Assembly: GCA_000435635.1 (NCBI GenBank)
Contig: FR882143.1
Coordinates: 3,486 to 27,985, forward strand
DNA from: Prevotella sp. CAG:1320
GTDB taxonomy: Bacteria > Bacteroidota > Bacteroidia > Bacteroidales > Bacteroidaceae
Length of the DNA stretch: 24,500 nucleotides
Direction: 5' to 3'
Positions 7,242-15,156 of this stretch are shown piece by piece (position 1 is the stretch's first letter; each line of letters opens with the position of its first letter). A program made the translations under genes and the position numbers. The notes beneath the pieces were generated by a model that saw nothing but the letters and a program-made list of their open reading frames with translations, searched no databases and was not told the origin of the DNA.

Positions 7242-8180
7242 TTATACCAGGTATTGTGAGGATATACTTTCGTTTTCCTCTACCCTGCGTATGGTCTCGG
7301 CGAACATGTCGGCTATGGACAGTTGCTTTACCTTGGCGCAACGCTTGGAGTAGGGAATGGAATCAGTGAAAACGATTTCCTCCAGCGCGGAGTTTTGTAC
7401 TCTTTCAGACGCGGGACCGCTCATTACGCAGTGGGAGGCGCAGGCTCTTACGGTCTTGGCTCCCGCTGCCTTCATGATGTCCGCTGCTTTGGTGATGGTA
7501 CCGGCCGTGTCTACCATGTCATCGATAATGACCACGTTCTTGTCTTTCACGTCACCGATGATTTGCATAGACTCCACTACGTTGGCTCTTGCCCTAGTCT
7601 TGTTGCAGAGCACCAGCGGGCACCCCAGGTATTTTGCGTAAGTATTGGCGCGCTTGGAGCCACCAACGTCAGGGGAAGCTATCACCAAGTCGTCGATATG
7701 GAGACTTTGCAAGTAGGGCAGTATGACTCCCGATGCGTAGAGGTGGTCTACGGGCACGTTGAAGAAGCCTTGTATCTGGTCGGCGTGCAAGTCCATGGTG
7801 ATGAGGCGGTCTATGCCGGCCACGCTCAACAGGTCGGCTACCAGCTTCGCGCCTATGCTCACCCTGGGTTTGTCTTTGCGGTCTTGCCGCGCCCATCCAA
7901 AGTAGGGTATGACCGCTATGATGTTGCGTGCCGACGCTCTCTTGGCCGCGTCTATCATCAAGAGCAGTTCCATCAGGTTGTCAGAGTTGGGGAAAGTGCT
8001 TTGCACCAAGAACACGTCCCTGCCGCGGATAGACTCCTCGTAGGAGACGGAGAACTCCCCGTCAGAGAACTTGGTGATAACCAACTTGCCCAACGGACAC
8101 CCTAGGCTTTGGCAGATTTTCTCTGCGAGGTATTTCGTGCTCGTGCCCGAGAATACCAAAAAAGAGTTGTTGTCACTCAT
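7242..8180 (-). CDS. prs: Ribose-phosphate pyrophosphokinase (PRPP synthetase)
   Basis: Prs makes phosphoribosyl pyrophosphate from ribose 5-phosphate and ATP, feeding purine, pyrimidine, histidine, tryptophan and NAD synthesis in the cytoplasm. Visible landmarks are FSDGEF at 38-43, the ATP site YFGWARQDRKDKPR at 93-106, His132 in TMDLHADQIQGFF, the flexible-loop KTRARAN at 194-200, and the PRPP loop VVIIDDMVDTAGT at 216-228. Length is 312 residues, normal for class I. It follows the ThiE-like gene with a 35-base gap on the same strand and may be cotranscribed from the promoter near 8865. Its substrate, ribose 5-phosphate, is also consumed by PdxS next door. Confidence 0.97.
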   Translation of the reverse strand: MSDNNSFLVFSGTSTKYLAEKICQSLGCPLGKLVITKFSDGEFSVSYEESIRGRDVFLVQSTFPNSDNLMELLLMIDAAKRASARNIIAVIPYFGWARQDRKDKPRVSIGAKLVADLLSVAGIDRLITMDLHADQIQGFFNVPVDHLYASGVILPYLQSLHIDDLVIASPDVGGSKRANTYAKYLGCPLVLCNKTRARANVVESMQIIGDVKDKNVVIIDDMVDTAGTITKAADIMKAAGAKTVRACASHCVMSGPASERVQNSALEEIVFTDSIPYSKRCAKVKQLSIADMFAETIRRVEENESISSQYLV

Positions 8181-8215
8181 TGCTGTCTATTTTTGATTGT
8201 CTTTGTCTCTTTTTG

Positions 8216-8824
8216 TTACTGCACGGATTTCCTCAGCTTCTCGAAGTGCCCCATGATGTCCTTGAAGTCCCTGCCGTTCTGTATGTCGAAACGGTTCCAG
8301 AGGTCTCCGCATATCACCACGCCTCCGAAGCCCAGCTGCCTGGCCATGTTGATATTCTCCAGACTCATGCCCCCCAGGGCGTAAACTTTCTTGTCGATAA
8401 GTCCTTGCTGGGCCGCTTCCTCCAACTGTCCGATGGTGAAGCTGGACTTCTCGTCCTTGAACTCTATGCAGTCGAAAATGTTTTTCAGGAAAACGTAGTT
8501 GGCTTTTTTCTTCATTTCCGCCAGTGATCCAAGGTCGGTGCAAGTGCGGCTGTATTTGCCTTTATAGCCCACGGGCAAGCTGTCCGCGGGGTTGTCCAGG
8601 TGGATGCCCGCCAAGTCGTATTCTTGCTTCAGGTAGTAATGCTCATGCACCATCACCTTGCTGTAGCAATCCTCTGGCAACAAGGAAAGTAATCGCTCTG
8701 AATACATGGGCGATGAGCCTGGTTTGTAAAGGTGCAATAAGTCCAGTCCCTCGTCGAAGAGCGATGTGAGTATGATGTCCTCTTCCACGAAGAAAGTGGC
8801 TTTGGTCATGATGGCTAGCTTCAT
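8216..8824 (-). CDS. Thiamine phosphate synthase / TenI-like protein
   Basis: The 202-residue protein has the small TIM-barrel pattern of the ThiE/TenI family: LHLYKPGSS near residue 31, AGIHLDN at 72-78, VFLKNIFD at 111-118, and the phosphate-binding end YALGGMSLENINMARQLGFGG at 148-168 followed by VVICGDLW. ThiE joins the thiazole and pyrimidine halves of thiamine; TenI is a thiazole tautomerase. Several ThiE positions differ, notably the stretch around SRTCTDLGSL, where a Ser-His-Thr type motif is expected, so the exact activity is open. No other thiamine genes are nearby. It is divergent from nspC and upstream of prs. Confidence 0.75.
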   Translation of the reverse strand: MKLAIMTKATFFVEEDIILTSLFDEGLDLLHLYKPGSSPMYSERLLSLLPEDCYSKVMVHEHYYLKQEYDLAGIHLDNPADSLPVGYKGKYSRTCTDLGSLAEMKKKANYVFLKNIFDCIEFKDEKSSFTIGQLEEAAQQGLIDKKVYALGGMSLENINMARQLGFGGVVICGDLWNRFDIQNGRDFKDIMGHFEKLRKSVQ

Positions 8825-8857
8825 CTCTTAGGTCTTAAGGAGTCGTCTATTATTTTG

Positions 8858-8888
8858 CAAAAGTATTAAAAAAAACACGAACTTGCAA
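8858..8888 (-). promoter_or_regulatory. Promoter for the ThiE-like gene and possibly prs
   Basis: On the minus strand TTG (8888-8886) is followed after 20 bases by TACTTTTG (8865-8858), a full match to the Bacteroidota -7 consensus TAnnTTTG. The ThiE-like start codon is 33 bases further on. Its -33 box shares the palindrome TTGCAA (8883-8888) with the divergent nspC promoter. Confidence 0.65.
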
Positions 8889-8915
8889 TTATCTCCGAAA
8901 TAAAAACTAACTTTG
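8883..8915 (+). promoter_or_regulatory. Promoter for nspC
   Basis: TTG at 8883-8885 precedes TAACTTTG at 8908-8915, a full match to TAnnTTTG, with a 22-base spacer that is slightly long. The nspC ATG is 22 bases beyond the -7 box. Confidence 0.6.
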
Positions 8916-8937
8916 GGGCCTAAAATTATATTTCGTC

Positions 8938-10104
8938 ATGGAAAATAATCTGCTAGAGGAGGTATATCGCGATATTCACACGCCAGTTTACGTGTTGGAG
9001 GAAGACAAATTGCGCCGCAACCTGGCGTTAATCAAGGACGTGGCCAATAGGGCCGACGTGGAAATCATCTTGGCTTTCAAGGCTTACGCTCTTTGGAAAA
9101 CGTTTCCCATCTTCAGGGAATACATCTCTGGCACCACGGCCAGTTCGCTCAGTGAAGCCCGTTTGGCGATGGAAGAATTTGGCAGTCCAGCCCATACCTA
9201 TTCGCCCGCTTATACTGACGGGGAAGTAGCGGACATTGCCCGCTGCTCCAGCCATCTTACTTTCAACTCGCTCACGCAATACGAGCGATACCATGCTTTG
9301 GTCAAGGAAGTCAATCCCCGCTTGACTCTCGGGTTGAGGGTAAACCCCGAGTATTCCGAGGTGGGCACGGCTCTTTATAATCCGTGCGCTCCAGGTACCC
9401 GTTTTGGCGTGTCGGCCAGTAAGCTTCCCCAAACATTGCCGTCAGACGTGGAGGGTTTCCATTGTCATTGCCATTGCGAGAGTGGGGCAGACGTGTTTGA
9501 ACGCACCCTGGCGCATATTGAGGAGCGGTTCGCCGCTTGGTTTCCCCAGCTGAAATGGATTAATTTCGGCGGGGGCCATCTGATGACCCGTGCCGACTAT
9601 GATGTGGAACACCTTATATATATATTAAGGTCTTTCCACGACCGCTATCCTCATTTGCGCGTCATCTTGGAACCTGGCAGCGCGTTCGCTTGGCAAACGG
9701 GGCCACTGGTGTCACAAGTGGTGGATGTCGTGGAGGATCATGGAATCCGTACCGCTATTCTCGACGTGAGTTTCACTTGCCATATGCCCGACTGCTTGGA
9801 GATGCCTTATATGCCAGAGGTGCGTGGGGCCAAGGTCGTAGATGCCGATTCCCCGGGAGAGCATGTTTATAGGTTGGGTGGCAATAGCTGTTTGAGTGGG
9901 GATTTCATGGCCAGTTGGCGGTTTGATCATGAGCTGCGGGTAGGTGAGCGTGTCATTTTCGAGGACATGCTGCATTATACAACCGTCAAGACAAACACCT
10001 TCAATGGCATTTCCCATCCTGCTATCGCTTTGCTGGGAAGTGACGGGAAGTTGCGGATGCTCAGGCAATTCGGATACGAGGACTACCGGGACAGAATGGA
10101 CTGA
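8938..10104 (+). CDS. nspC: Carboxynorspermidine/carboxyspermidine decarboxylase
   Basis: NspC removes CO2 from carboxyspermidine or carboxynorspermidine, the last step of the alternative polyamine pathway, using pyridoxal phosphate. The protein (388 residues, usual length) is a fold-type III decarboxylase: Lys48 in LAFKAYALWK is the expected PLP lysine, GFHCHCHCES and INFGGGHLMTR form the phosphate side, EPGSAFAWQTG follows, and the second-subunit cysteine is in GGNSCLSGD. The ATG at 8938 sits just after a good promoter. The partner carboxynorspermidine dehydrogenase is not in the window. Placement near pdxST, which supplies its cofactor, may be coincidental. Confidence 0.95.
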   Translation: MENNLLEEVYRDIHTPVYVLEEDKLRRNLALIKDVANRADVEIILAFKAYALWKTFPIFREYISGTTASSLSEARLAMEEFGSPAHTYSPAYTDGEVADIARCSSHLTFNSLTQYERYHALVKEVNPRLTLGLRVNPEYSEVGTALYNPCAPGTRFGVSASKLPQTLPSDVEGFHCHCHCESGADVFERTLAHIEERFAAWFPQLKWINFGGGHLMTRADYDVEHLIYILRSFHDRYPHLRVILEPGSAFAWQTGPLVSQVVDVVEDHGIRTAILDVSFTCHMPDCLEMPYMPEVRGAKVVDADSPGEHVYRLGGNSCLSGDFMASWRFDHELRVGERVIFEDMLHYTTVKTNTFNGISHPAIALLGSDGKLRMLRQFGYEDYRDRMD

Positions 10105-10205
10105 TTTCTTTATTCGACGTATAGTCACGTTATCCGCCATGGCACGAGGCAATATGGTCACAAATGAATAAAAATCGGTTTATAATAAAAAAAGTCGTGA
10201 AATAT

Positions 10206-10236
10206 TTTGGTGGTTCAAAAAAATGTGCTACCTTTG
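10206..10236 (+). promoter_or_regulatory. Promoter of the tRNA cluster
   Basis: TTTG at 10206-10209 and TACCTTTG at 10229-10236 are separated by 19 bases, a textbook match to the Bacteroidota promoter. The first tRNA begins 46 bases downstream. Confidence 0.75.
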
Positions 10237-10282
10237 CACCGCATTTAGAGAAGTGCTCCTCTTCATGAGAGAGGGATAACAT

Positions 10283-10499
<217 letters not shown>

Positions 10500-10525
10500 T
10501 GCAGGTTCGAGTCCTGTTCTGGGCA
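10500..10525 (+). pseudogene. 3' fragment of a tRNA gene (T arm and acceptor strand only)
   Basis: GCAGG-TTCGAGT-CCTGT is a complete T arm, followed by the acceptor strand TCTGGGC and discriminator A. The matching 5' half, which would begin GCCCAGA or similar, is absent and is replaced by the duplicated gene start. The anticodon is lost, so the amino acid identity cannot be read. Confidence 0.8.
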
Positions 10526-10550
10526 CACTTTTTTCAAGGCTTTACAGGAT

Positions 10551-10637
10551 GGAGAGGTGGCGGAATTGGTAGACGCGCTACTTTGAGGGGGTAGTGAAAA
10601 TTGTTTCGTGGGAGTTCGAGTCTCCTCCTCTTCACCA
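10551..10637 (+). tRNA. tRNA-Leu (GAG)
   Basis: The acceptor GGAGAGG pairs with CCTCTTC, and the D arm is GCGG...CGC. The anticodon stem CTACT/GGTAG encloses TTGAGGG, giving anticodon GAG. A long class II variable arm follows, and the T arm is GGGAG-TTCGAGT-CTCCT. The discriminator is A at 10634, and CCA at 10635-10637 is present in the DNA, unlike in the tRNA-Gly copies. Confidence 0.92.
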
Positions 10638-10650
10638 AACTGCTTTTTAC

Positions 10651-10867
<217 letters not shown>

Positions 10868-11318
10868 GATATCCGGGATTACGCTAGCCGCGATGTCTAT
10901 TTCCCAAAGCGTTACAAGGTGCGTCCCCGTGTTTATTTTATAGTTATCAAGACCTCGGCGGCCACGATGCAAGACTTCAAGGAAAAGAAGGCGTTGCGTA
11001 CCAATGTCAACACGGCGGCCCAGGAGAAGCATGAGTTGGCTGTTTCTGCGATGAATCGGCTCAACGAGGACCATCCAGGATGGTATGAGGGAACAATAGA
11101 CTTCAAGCGGGTTGTACTTGTTCCCGCTACGGGTAAGCACGAGTATCGTGACACGCGTTTCGTGGCTCAAGTGAAAGCCATGTCAGGGCAGGACTGCTAC
11201 AACCGCATCGTGGAGCATCTGCGTAGTAGGGTAGACAGCCGTAGCCAATTCCCCTCTGCCAAAGGGAAAAACTTCCGCTTCCGCTATTTGGGAATGTGGA
11301 AATAATCCTTGGAAAGCC

Positions 11319-11738
11319 ATGAACAAGGTAATGCTGATAGGCAATGTGGGGCAAGACCCAGTGGTGAGATATTATGACGCTGACCAGGCAGTGGCCCAGA
11401 TACGCTTAGCCACTACCGAGCGGGGGTATACATTGCAAAATGGCACCACTGTTCCTGACCATACAGATTGGCATAACCTGGTTTTTTATCACAAGTTGGC
11501 GAAGATAGTGGAGCAATATGTACACAAGGGCGACAAGCTTTATGTGGAAGGTCGCATTCGCTATCGCACTTATGACGACAAACAGGGCAAACGTGTTTAC
11601 GTCACCGAGATAGTGGCGGAAAACATGGAAATGCTGACTCCCAAGCCACAGCCGTCAACGCAAGCGGCTTTTGCCAAGTCTTCCAATATGGGCACTTCGT
11701 CTGCCTTGGAAGAAGATAAATCCAAATTACCTTTTTAA
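11319..11738 (+). CDS. ssb: Single-stranded DNA-binding protein
   Basis: SSB coats single-stranded DNA and recruits replication and repair proteins. The OB fold covers residues 1 to about 108: MNKVMLIGNVGQDPVVRYY, then DWHNLVFYHKLAKIVEQYVHKGDKLYVEGRI, and a final strand VTEIVAENMEML. A short disordered linker leads to the tip KSKLPF. The tip keeps the LPF that binds partner proteins but is less acidic than the usual DDDIPF. Length is 139 residues. It is followed after 12 bases by gldE, an order common in Bacteroidales. Confidence 0.95.
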   Translation: MNKVMLIGNVGQDPVVRYYDADQAVAQIRLATTERGYTLQNGTTVPDHTDWHNLVFYHKLAKIVEQYVHKGDKLYVEGRIRYRTYDDKQGKRVYVTEIVAENMEMLTPKPQPSTQAAFAKSSNMGTSSALEEDKSKLPF

Positions 11739-11750
11739 CTAGATACGACA

Positions 11751-13082
11751 TTGGACTATTCTAACATAGTGGAGTCTGTATCCGAGGTTACATTGATAGC
11801 TCCGGACACAGGCTCTGTCATAGCGTTGGTATTGGCCGCGTTACTGCTCGTATGTTCCGCTTTCGCCAGTGGTTCAGAAATAGCGGTGTTCGGGCTTTCT
11901 CCCTCAGACATCTCAGAACTGGATCCTGACCATAGCGACGTAGACCGCAAAATAGTGAAATTGCGGGAAGATTCCGAACGCACGCTGGCCACCATATTGA
12001 TTACCAACAACCTGGTGAATGTTTCCATCATCATGCTTTGTAATTACAGTCTCGGCCACATTATCCATTTTGGCAACGCTCGTTGGCTGGAGTTCCTTTG
12101 CATTACGGTGATTCTTACTTTTCTCTTATTGCTCTTTGGTGAGATTATGCCCAAGGTCTATAGCCGTCAGAATCCCTTGAGGTTCTGCCGCAAGGTGGCT
12201 GGCGGCCTTACCAGGCTAAATAAGTTGTTGAAGCCATTCTCCGCGGTCTTGATGAGCAGTGGCGTATTGGCCGAGAAGGTGCCTCTGAAGGATAACCACA
12301 AGTTGAGCGTAGGCGAGCTGGAGCATGCGTTGGAATTGACGGACAAGGATGAGATAAAAGACGAGAAGAGCATGTTGCAGGGCATCATCCGTTTTGGCGA
12401 CGAGACAGCCAAGGAGGTGATGACCAGCCGGCAGGACGTGGTGGACTTGGACATCCGCTCCACTTACGACGAGGTGCTCCGCAGTATCATTGACAACAAT
12501 TACAGCCGCATTCCCGTTTACCAAGACAATACCGACAACATCAGGGGCGTGCTCTATATCAAGGATCTTTTGCCCCATCTTTCCAAGCCTGCCAACTTCC
12601 GCTGGCAGAGCCTTATCCGACCGCCATACTTTGTGCCTGAGACGAAGAAGATAGATGACCTCTTAAGGGAGTTCCAGGAAAACAAGGTGCACATGGCTAT
12701 CGTGGTAGACGAGTTTGGAGGCACCAGTGGCATTGTGACCATGGAGGATATCTTGGAGGAGATTGTGGGAGAAATCAATGATGAGTATGACGACGAGGAG
12801 AAGTATTTCACGAAGTTGAATTACAACACCTATATTTTTGAAGGAAAGACGCTGATGCTGGATTTCTGCAAGACTTTAGGCACTGATGACGAAGAGTTCG
12901 CTGAGGTGGAGGGAGATGCGGATACCTTGGCGGGTTTGTTGCTTGAGCTTAAAGGTGATTTCCCCAGCATTCATGAGAAGATAGATTACAAGAACTACAC
13001 CTTCGAGATACTGAAAATAGAGGAGAGGCGCATCAGCAAGGTGAAAGTGGTAGTGCATCCCAAGGAAAACGAAGCCAGTTGA
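11751..13082 (+). CDS. gldE: GldE-type DUF21/CBS/CorC domain membrane protein
   Basis: In order: a DUF21 (CNNM-type) membrane domain at about 1-190 with hydrophobic segments near 22-45, 78-108 and 117-135 and the signature FASGSEIAVFGLSPSDISELD; a CBS pair at about 205-335 (VMTSRQDVVDLD, SRIPVYQDNTDNIRGVLYIKDLL, VDEFGGTSGIVTMEDILEEIVGEI); and a CorC/HlyC domain at about 345-435. GldE is associated with gliding and type IX secretion in Bacteroidota, and the wider family includes magnesium efflux proteins. The start is TTG at 11751, because no ATG occurs upstream of the first membrane segment. The protein has 443 residues. The sfp-like gene follows after 9 bases. Confidence 0.92.
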   Translation: MDYSNIVESVSEVTLIAPDTGSVIALVLAALLLVCSAFASGSEIAVFGLSPSDISELDPDHSDVDRKIVKLREDSERTLATILITNNLVNVSIIMLCNYSLGHIIHFGNARWLEFLCITVILTFLLLLFGEIMPKVYSRQNPLRFCRKVAGGLTRLNKLLKPFSAVLMSSGVLAEKVPLKDNHKLSVGELEHALELTDKDEIKDEKSMLQGIIRFGDETAKEVMTSRQDVVDLDIRSTYDEVLRSIIDNNYSRIPVYQDNTDNIRGVLYIKDLLPHLSKPANFRWQSLIRPPYFVPETKKIDDLLREFQENKVHMAIVVDEFGGTSGIVTMEDILEEIVGEINDEYDDEEKYFTKLNYNTYIFEGKTLMLDFCKTLGTDDEEFAEVEGDADTLAGLLLELKGDFPSIHEKIDYKNYTFEILKIEERRISKVKVVVHPKENEAS

Positions 13083-13091
13083 CCTTCGCCT

Positions 13092-13697
13092 ATGCCCCTG
13101 CTTTCCATTCATAGCGTGACCGAAAACGTGACTGTTGCCCTTTGGCGCGTCACCGAGACCCTTGAAGATTTCCAGGCTCTTTTTCCGCGGTTCCCTTTCG
13201 CCGAAGAAGAAGTGGAGACTCATCACCTATGCGGGGCGAGATTGCTGGAGCGCTATGCTGTCCACGCTTTGTTTCGTGCCGTGACGAACAGAGAGGAGAC
13301 TATCGCTCATTTGCCTTCCGGCAAGCCCGTGGTATCTAAGGGACATATCAGCGTAACCCATACCAAAGGATACGCGGCGGTCATCTATTCCCCCTCTCTT
13401 GAGGTTGCTATCGACATAGAGCATATCAGCGACCGGATAAACCGCGTTGCCGACAGGTTTTTGCGGGAGGACGAGCGGTTGTCGGGCACCTTGCCAAGGC
13501 TCGTGGCCTGGTGCGCCAAGGAGACAGCCTTTAAGTATTACTCTTCCGATAATTTGCTTTTCTCCGACATGAGGGTAGATTCCTTCAAGTTGATGGATGG
13601 CTGCTGCCAAGTGGAGAATCTGGAGCGTGGTTGCTCGCTTCCTGTCCGCTTCCATATCACAGAAGATTTTGTCTTGGCCTATGGCTATCAAAGGTAA
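13092..13697 (+). CDS. 4'-phosphopantetheinyl transferase superfamily protein
   Basis: These enzymes move the phosphopantetheine arm of coenzyme A onto a serine of carrier proteins. The 201-residue protein has the superfamily motifs: HISVTHTKGYAAVI at 85-98, the metal-binding AIDIE at 106-110 (Asp108, Glu110) and WCAKETAFKYY at 140-150 with Glu144 and Lys148. This length fits the Sfp-type rather than the shorter AcpS-type. The ATG at 13092 is 9 bases after gldE. The next gene starts inside its last codons (17-base overlap), so the group from ssb is probably one transcript. The natural target could be the fatty-acid ACP, but that is not shown here. Confidence 0.9.
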   Translation: MPLLSIHSVTENVTVALWRVTETLEDFQALFPRFPFAEEEVETHHLCGARLLERYAVHALFRAVTNREETIAHLPSGKPVVSKGHISVTHTKGYAAVIYSPSLEVAIDIEHISDRINRVADRFLREDERLSGTLPRLVAWCAKETAFKYYSSDNLLFSDMRVDSFKLMDGCCQVENLERGCSLPVRFHITEDFVLAYGYQR

Positions 13698-14691
13698 TCG
13701 TTTCCGCCTCTTGTTGTTGCTTGCGGTGTGTGTCCTTCCCCTTTGGTCGCAAGAGTGGAAGGTCGTGAGCGAGCACAGCCAACGCTCTTTTCCCCATTCC
13801 GTTCCCGCGGGTAATTATAGCGGCATTGCCCCTTTGGGTGATGGACTTTACGCCGTGGTGGACGACAAGGCCAAAGAGGATGGCTTCCACGTCATGCGGG
13901 TGGCCATAGATTCCCTCTCGGGAGAAATTCTCAGCGTTGTCCATGACCGCTTCGTGGGCAATGGACAACCCAACCGAGACTCCGAGGGCATCGTGTACTT
14001 GCGCGACAGCGAGCGGCTTTGGATTAGCGGCGAGGCGGACAATCAGGTAAGGGAATATACGCTGGATGCCCAGCCCACAGGTCGCATGTTGTCTTTGCCT
14101 GAGTCTTATGCCCATCTCTCCCGTCTGTATGGCTTGGAGTCATTGGCCTATGACGCTATATCGCGTACTTTCTACACCGTTAATGAGAGCACGTTGCCCG
14201 CCGATGGAGCGCGAGCTTCTTCTGCGAATGGCAAGGCCAACCTTTTGCGCATTGCCGCCATTCCCGCAGGGGAAGGCAGTCCCCGAGAGTTGTTTTATCA
14301 AATGGACGCTCCTGCCGCCCATCGCACGGCAGCCCAATATGCCATGGGCGTGAGCGAACTGTTGGTGTTGCCAGACCAACGGCTGTTGGTGCTGGAGCGG
14401 GAGGCTTTTGTGCCTAAGGGAAAGATAGGGGCTTTTGTGGCGTGCAAATTATATGTGGTTGACCCTAGAGAGAGCACCGCCTCCTCGCGCCCGCTCTCCA
14501 AGCGGTTGCTCTGCTCATGGCGTACCAAGCTGAACCTTACTGCCCGTGGGTGGGCCAACTATGAGGGCATGTGCCTAGGCCCACGCTTGGCTGACGGCAG
14601 CCAAGTGATTATCCTCCTCTCAGACTCGCAGGCGCGGTATGCGGGCGTGCTCAAGGACTGGTGGAAGACTTTGGTTATCCGCAAGGAGTAG
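13681..14691 (+). CDS. Secreted phytase-like esterase-domain protein
   Basis: From the ATG at 13681 the protein has 336 residues and an export signal: NRFRLLLLLAVCVLPLWSQ, with likely cleavage near residue 23-24. The mature part looks like the 'esterase-like activity of phytase' beta-propeller family: YSGIAPLGDGLYAVVDDK, RDSEGIVYLRDSERLWISGEADNQVREY, YGLESLAYDAISRTFYTVNES, MGVSELLVLPDQRLLVLERE and NYEGMCLGPRLADGSQVIILLSD. The substrate is unknown and the phytase name is historical. The frame is open to 13597, but the chosen ATG directly precedes the signal peptide. It overlaps the transferase gene by 17 bases. Confidence 0.85.
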   Translation: MAIKGNRFRLLLLLAVCVLPLWSQEWKVVSEHSQRSFPHSVPAGNYSGIAPLGDGLYAVVDDKAKEDGFHVMRVAIDSLSGEILSVVHDRFVGNGQPNRDSEGIVYLRDSERLWISGEADNQVREYTLDAQPTGRMLSLPESYAHLSRLYGLESLAYDAISRTFYTVNESTLPADGARASSANGKANLLRIAAIPAGEGSPRELFYQMDAPAAHRTAAQYAMGVSELLVLPDQRLLVLEREAFVPKGKIGAFVACKLYVVDPRESTASSRPLSKRLLCSWRTKLNLTARGWANYEGMCLGPRLADGSQVIILLSDSQARYAGVLKDWWKTLVIRKE

Positions 14692-14859
14692 CATACATAC
14701 GTATCGCCGATGCTGGCTGTGGGGGAATCAGCCTGGGATTGTGGCGATGCGGCGCATAGCGTCGATGGCGGCAAGATTAGCTAAGATAGTTTCTTTTACC
14801 CTGTTCCAAGAGCGTGAGATAATAGGAACAAAGTCTCGGGAATATAGCTTCTAAATCAG

Positions 14860-14895
14860 TTCCACGTCGTGAAATAGTTATTTCACGACGTGGAA
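14860..14895. repeat. Perfect 16-bp inverted repeat
   Basis: Arms 14860-14875 and 14880-14895 are perfectly complementary around a 4-base loop. The outer flanks (CTAA... and ...TTAG) are also partly complementary. There is no T tract, and the nearest gene end (14691) is about 170 bases away, so it does not look like a simple terminator. Confidence 0.8.
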
Positions 14896-15092
14896 TGGAT
14901 TAGTTAATTATCTGCTCGCGCTTTTATTCCTATATAAAAAGAACTTTCCACATAGCTGTTTGCGCTGCTGGTAGCCCCTGGTATGTTCAATGTCTTTCTA
15001 GTCGCGATTACCCCCACGCTGCTGGCGATGTCCCTTGGGAAGCCGATGTGATATAAATTTCAAGGCAGTTTGCGAATTTGCCGCCCGAAAAC

Positions 15093-15123
15093 TTGTATGT
15101 TTCAGATATTGTCCTTAAATTTG
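15093..15123 (+). promoter_or_regulatory. Promoter for the orphan membrane protein
   Basis: TTG at 15093-15095, a 20-base spacer, then TAAATTTG at 15116-15123, a full match to the Bacteroidota -7 consensus. Transcription would start near 15130, which excludes the upstream in-frame ATG at 15070 as a start codon. Confidence 0.6.
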
Positions 15124-15156
15124 CGGATAGATGACAGCATAAGTAGCCATCTTCTC

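Larger units (their letters stand above)
14692..15156. other. Gene-free stretch with a possible minus-strand coding remnant
   Basis: No complete gene is visible. On the minus strand, 14850 to 14728 reads without interruption as a protein-like string containing SRDFVPIISRSWNRVKE and ANLAAIDAMRRIATIPG before a TGA; a stop precedes it and there is no start. It may be a gene remnant or part of a dispersed repeat. The hairpin at 14860-14895 and a promoter at 15093-15123 occupy part of the rest. I see nothing definite in 14896-15090. Confidence 0.4.

Noticed and set aside
9609..9625. AT-rich run TTATATATATATTAA inside nspC
   Set aside because: It lies in the coding frame of a conserved part of NspC and encodes ordinary residues; there is no sign of a regulatory role.
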